Shown here piece by piece: positions 63,725-64,000 of a stretch of 64,000 bases of DNA; position 1 is the stretch's first letter; each line of letters opens with the position of its first letter. The notes under the pieces were generated by a model, which was not told the DNA's origin, did no database searches, and worked only from the letters and a program-made list of their open reading frames with translations. Position numbers and translations under genes: made by a program. The stretch is from Aurantiacibacter sp. MUD61 (GTDB taxonomy: Bacteria; Pseudomonadota; Alphaproteobacteria; Sphingomonadales; Sphingomonadaceae), in assembly GCF_027912455.1 (NCBI RefSeq), contig NZ_CP115446.1, forward strand, positions 953,501 through 1,017,500. The letters are read 5' to 3'.

Positions 63725-63829
63725 ATGTCTCTCTTTTCTTCTGATCTGTATCGCTCATTTTTCCTGGGTTTTGGAGTAACCGCTGTCCTGCTGGCAGCGA
63801 ATATCCTTCCGAACTCAGGAGGAGCTTGA
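63725..63829 (+). CDS. Small membrane protein upstream of msrA-like gene
   Basis: A 34-residue ORF too short for routine gene calling. It starts MSLFSSDLYRSF and has a central hydrophobic helix (FFLGFGVTAVLLAANIL). Its TGA overlaps the ATG of the MsrA gene (TGATG), and the AGGAGGAG site for that gene lies inside it, so translation would be coupled. No ribosome binding site is obvious for its own start. Probable but unproven gene. Confidence 0.5.
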   Translation: MSLFSSDLYRSFFLGFGVTAVLLAANILPNSGGA

Positions 63830-64000
63830 TGCAAGCCAAACCATTTTTCGCCGCTCTCGCGCTGGGCCTCAGCGCCTGCGCACTGCCCGCCACCAGCGCT
63901 TCTGCCGAAGAGGTGTTCGACGCGCCTGTGGCAGCACGCCAGGCCAATGAAAGCGGGTTGCAGACCGCCGTTTTTGCAGGCGGATGCTTCTGGGGCATCG
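63829..64000 (+). CDS. msrA: Peptide-methionine (S)-S-oxide reductase MsrA (3' truncated)
   Basis: The first 57 residues only; the gene continues beyond the window. A signal peptide-like start (FFAALALGLSACALPATSASAE, possibly a lipoprotein with cysteine after SA) is followed by the MsrA catalytic motif AGGCFWGI, with the active-site cysteine. This is the exported form of the enzyme that repairs oxidised methionine. ATG is preceded by AGGAGGAG. Confidence 0.85.
   Translation, partial: MQAKPFFAALALGLSACALPATSASAEEVFDAPVAARQANESGLQTAVFAGGCFWGI

Overview
The window is one stretch of a GC-rich alphaproteobacterial chromosome. The gene set points to Sphingomonadales, most likely Erythrobacteraceae (Erythrobacter/Altererythrobacter type): the cell-cycle regulators SciP and TrcR, MmcB, DUF1192 and DUF1013 proteins, a bactofilin-M23 pair, Coq7, a sterol-desaturase family protein, and the order proA-nadD-rsfS-rlmH-envC-ctpA. 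I see no prophage, insertion sequence, CRISPR array or rRNA operon. There is one tRNA, tRNA-Arg(CCG). Genes are densely packed, many overlap by ATGA or GTGA, and no gene-free stretch exceeds about 230 bp.

Layout. 1-9.2 kb: the 3' part of a spermidine-synthase-like membrane protein, a gamma carbonic anhydrase, a DNA-damage ligase-exonuclease pair, an M1 peptidase, clpA and a DUF1192 protein. 9.3-15 kb: a quinone oxidoreductase; a PlcP-like phosphoesterase with a GT4 glycosyltransferase (probably phospholipid-to-glycolipid remodelling); trcR; bactofilin with an M23 peptidase. 15-23 kb: proA, nadD, rsfS, a small zinc-ribbon membrane protein, rlmH, an EnvC-like activator, ctpA, dsbB, coq7 and a secreted hypothetical. 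22.9-31.1 kb: fabI, a BrkB-family protein, a J-domain protein, pdxH, a CDF transporter, a PhzF protein, a serine hydrolase with a divergent small protein, and mnmA. 31.2-38.9 kb: sciP and its partner, a GlsB-type stress protein, an RND efflux pair whose pump carries an unusual internal insertion, DUF445 and GNAT proteins. 39-46 kb: etfBA, a DUF6265-LprI fusion, sucC, a CysQ-like phosphatase, an OmpA lipoprotein and a CNNM/CorC protein. 46-55 kb: a LytTR regulator with a frameshifted LytS-type kinase, a DsbA-like protein, an M48 protease, an App1-domain protein, a PAS-like protein, DUF2141, sterol desaturase and mmcB. 55.3-64 kb: tRNA-Arg, an M20 peptidase, a diacylglycerol kinase with a Tam41-like protein, a second DUF2141 protein, rpe, a heparinase-like protein, purH, a small membrane ORF and the start of an MsrA gene.

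Main points of interest: the plcP-like/glycosyltransferase pair behind a tandem-repeat operator; the kinase-nucleotidyltransferase pair that could make CDP-diacylglycerol; the extra two-helix insertion in the RND pump; the broken LytS-type kinase; a two-copy ~100-bp structured intergenic repeat; and several readable regulatory sites (a perfect LexA box at mmcB, an EcfG-type promoter at glsB, a MerR/LiuR-like palindrome at etfB, a CtrA-like box at the sciP operon). All function calls rest on reading motifs in the translated sequence; no database search was possible.
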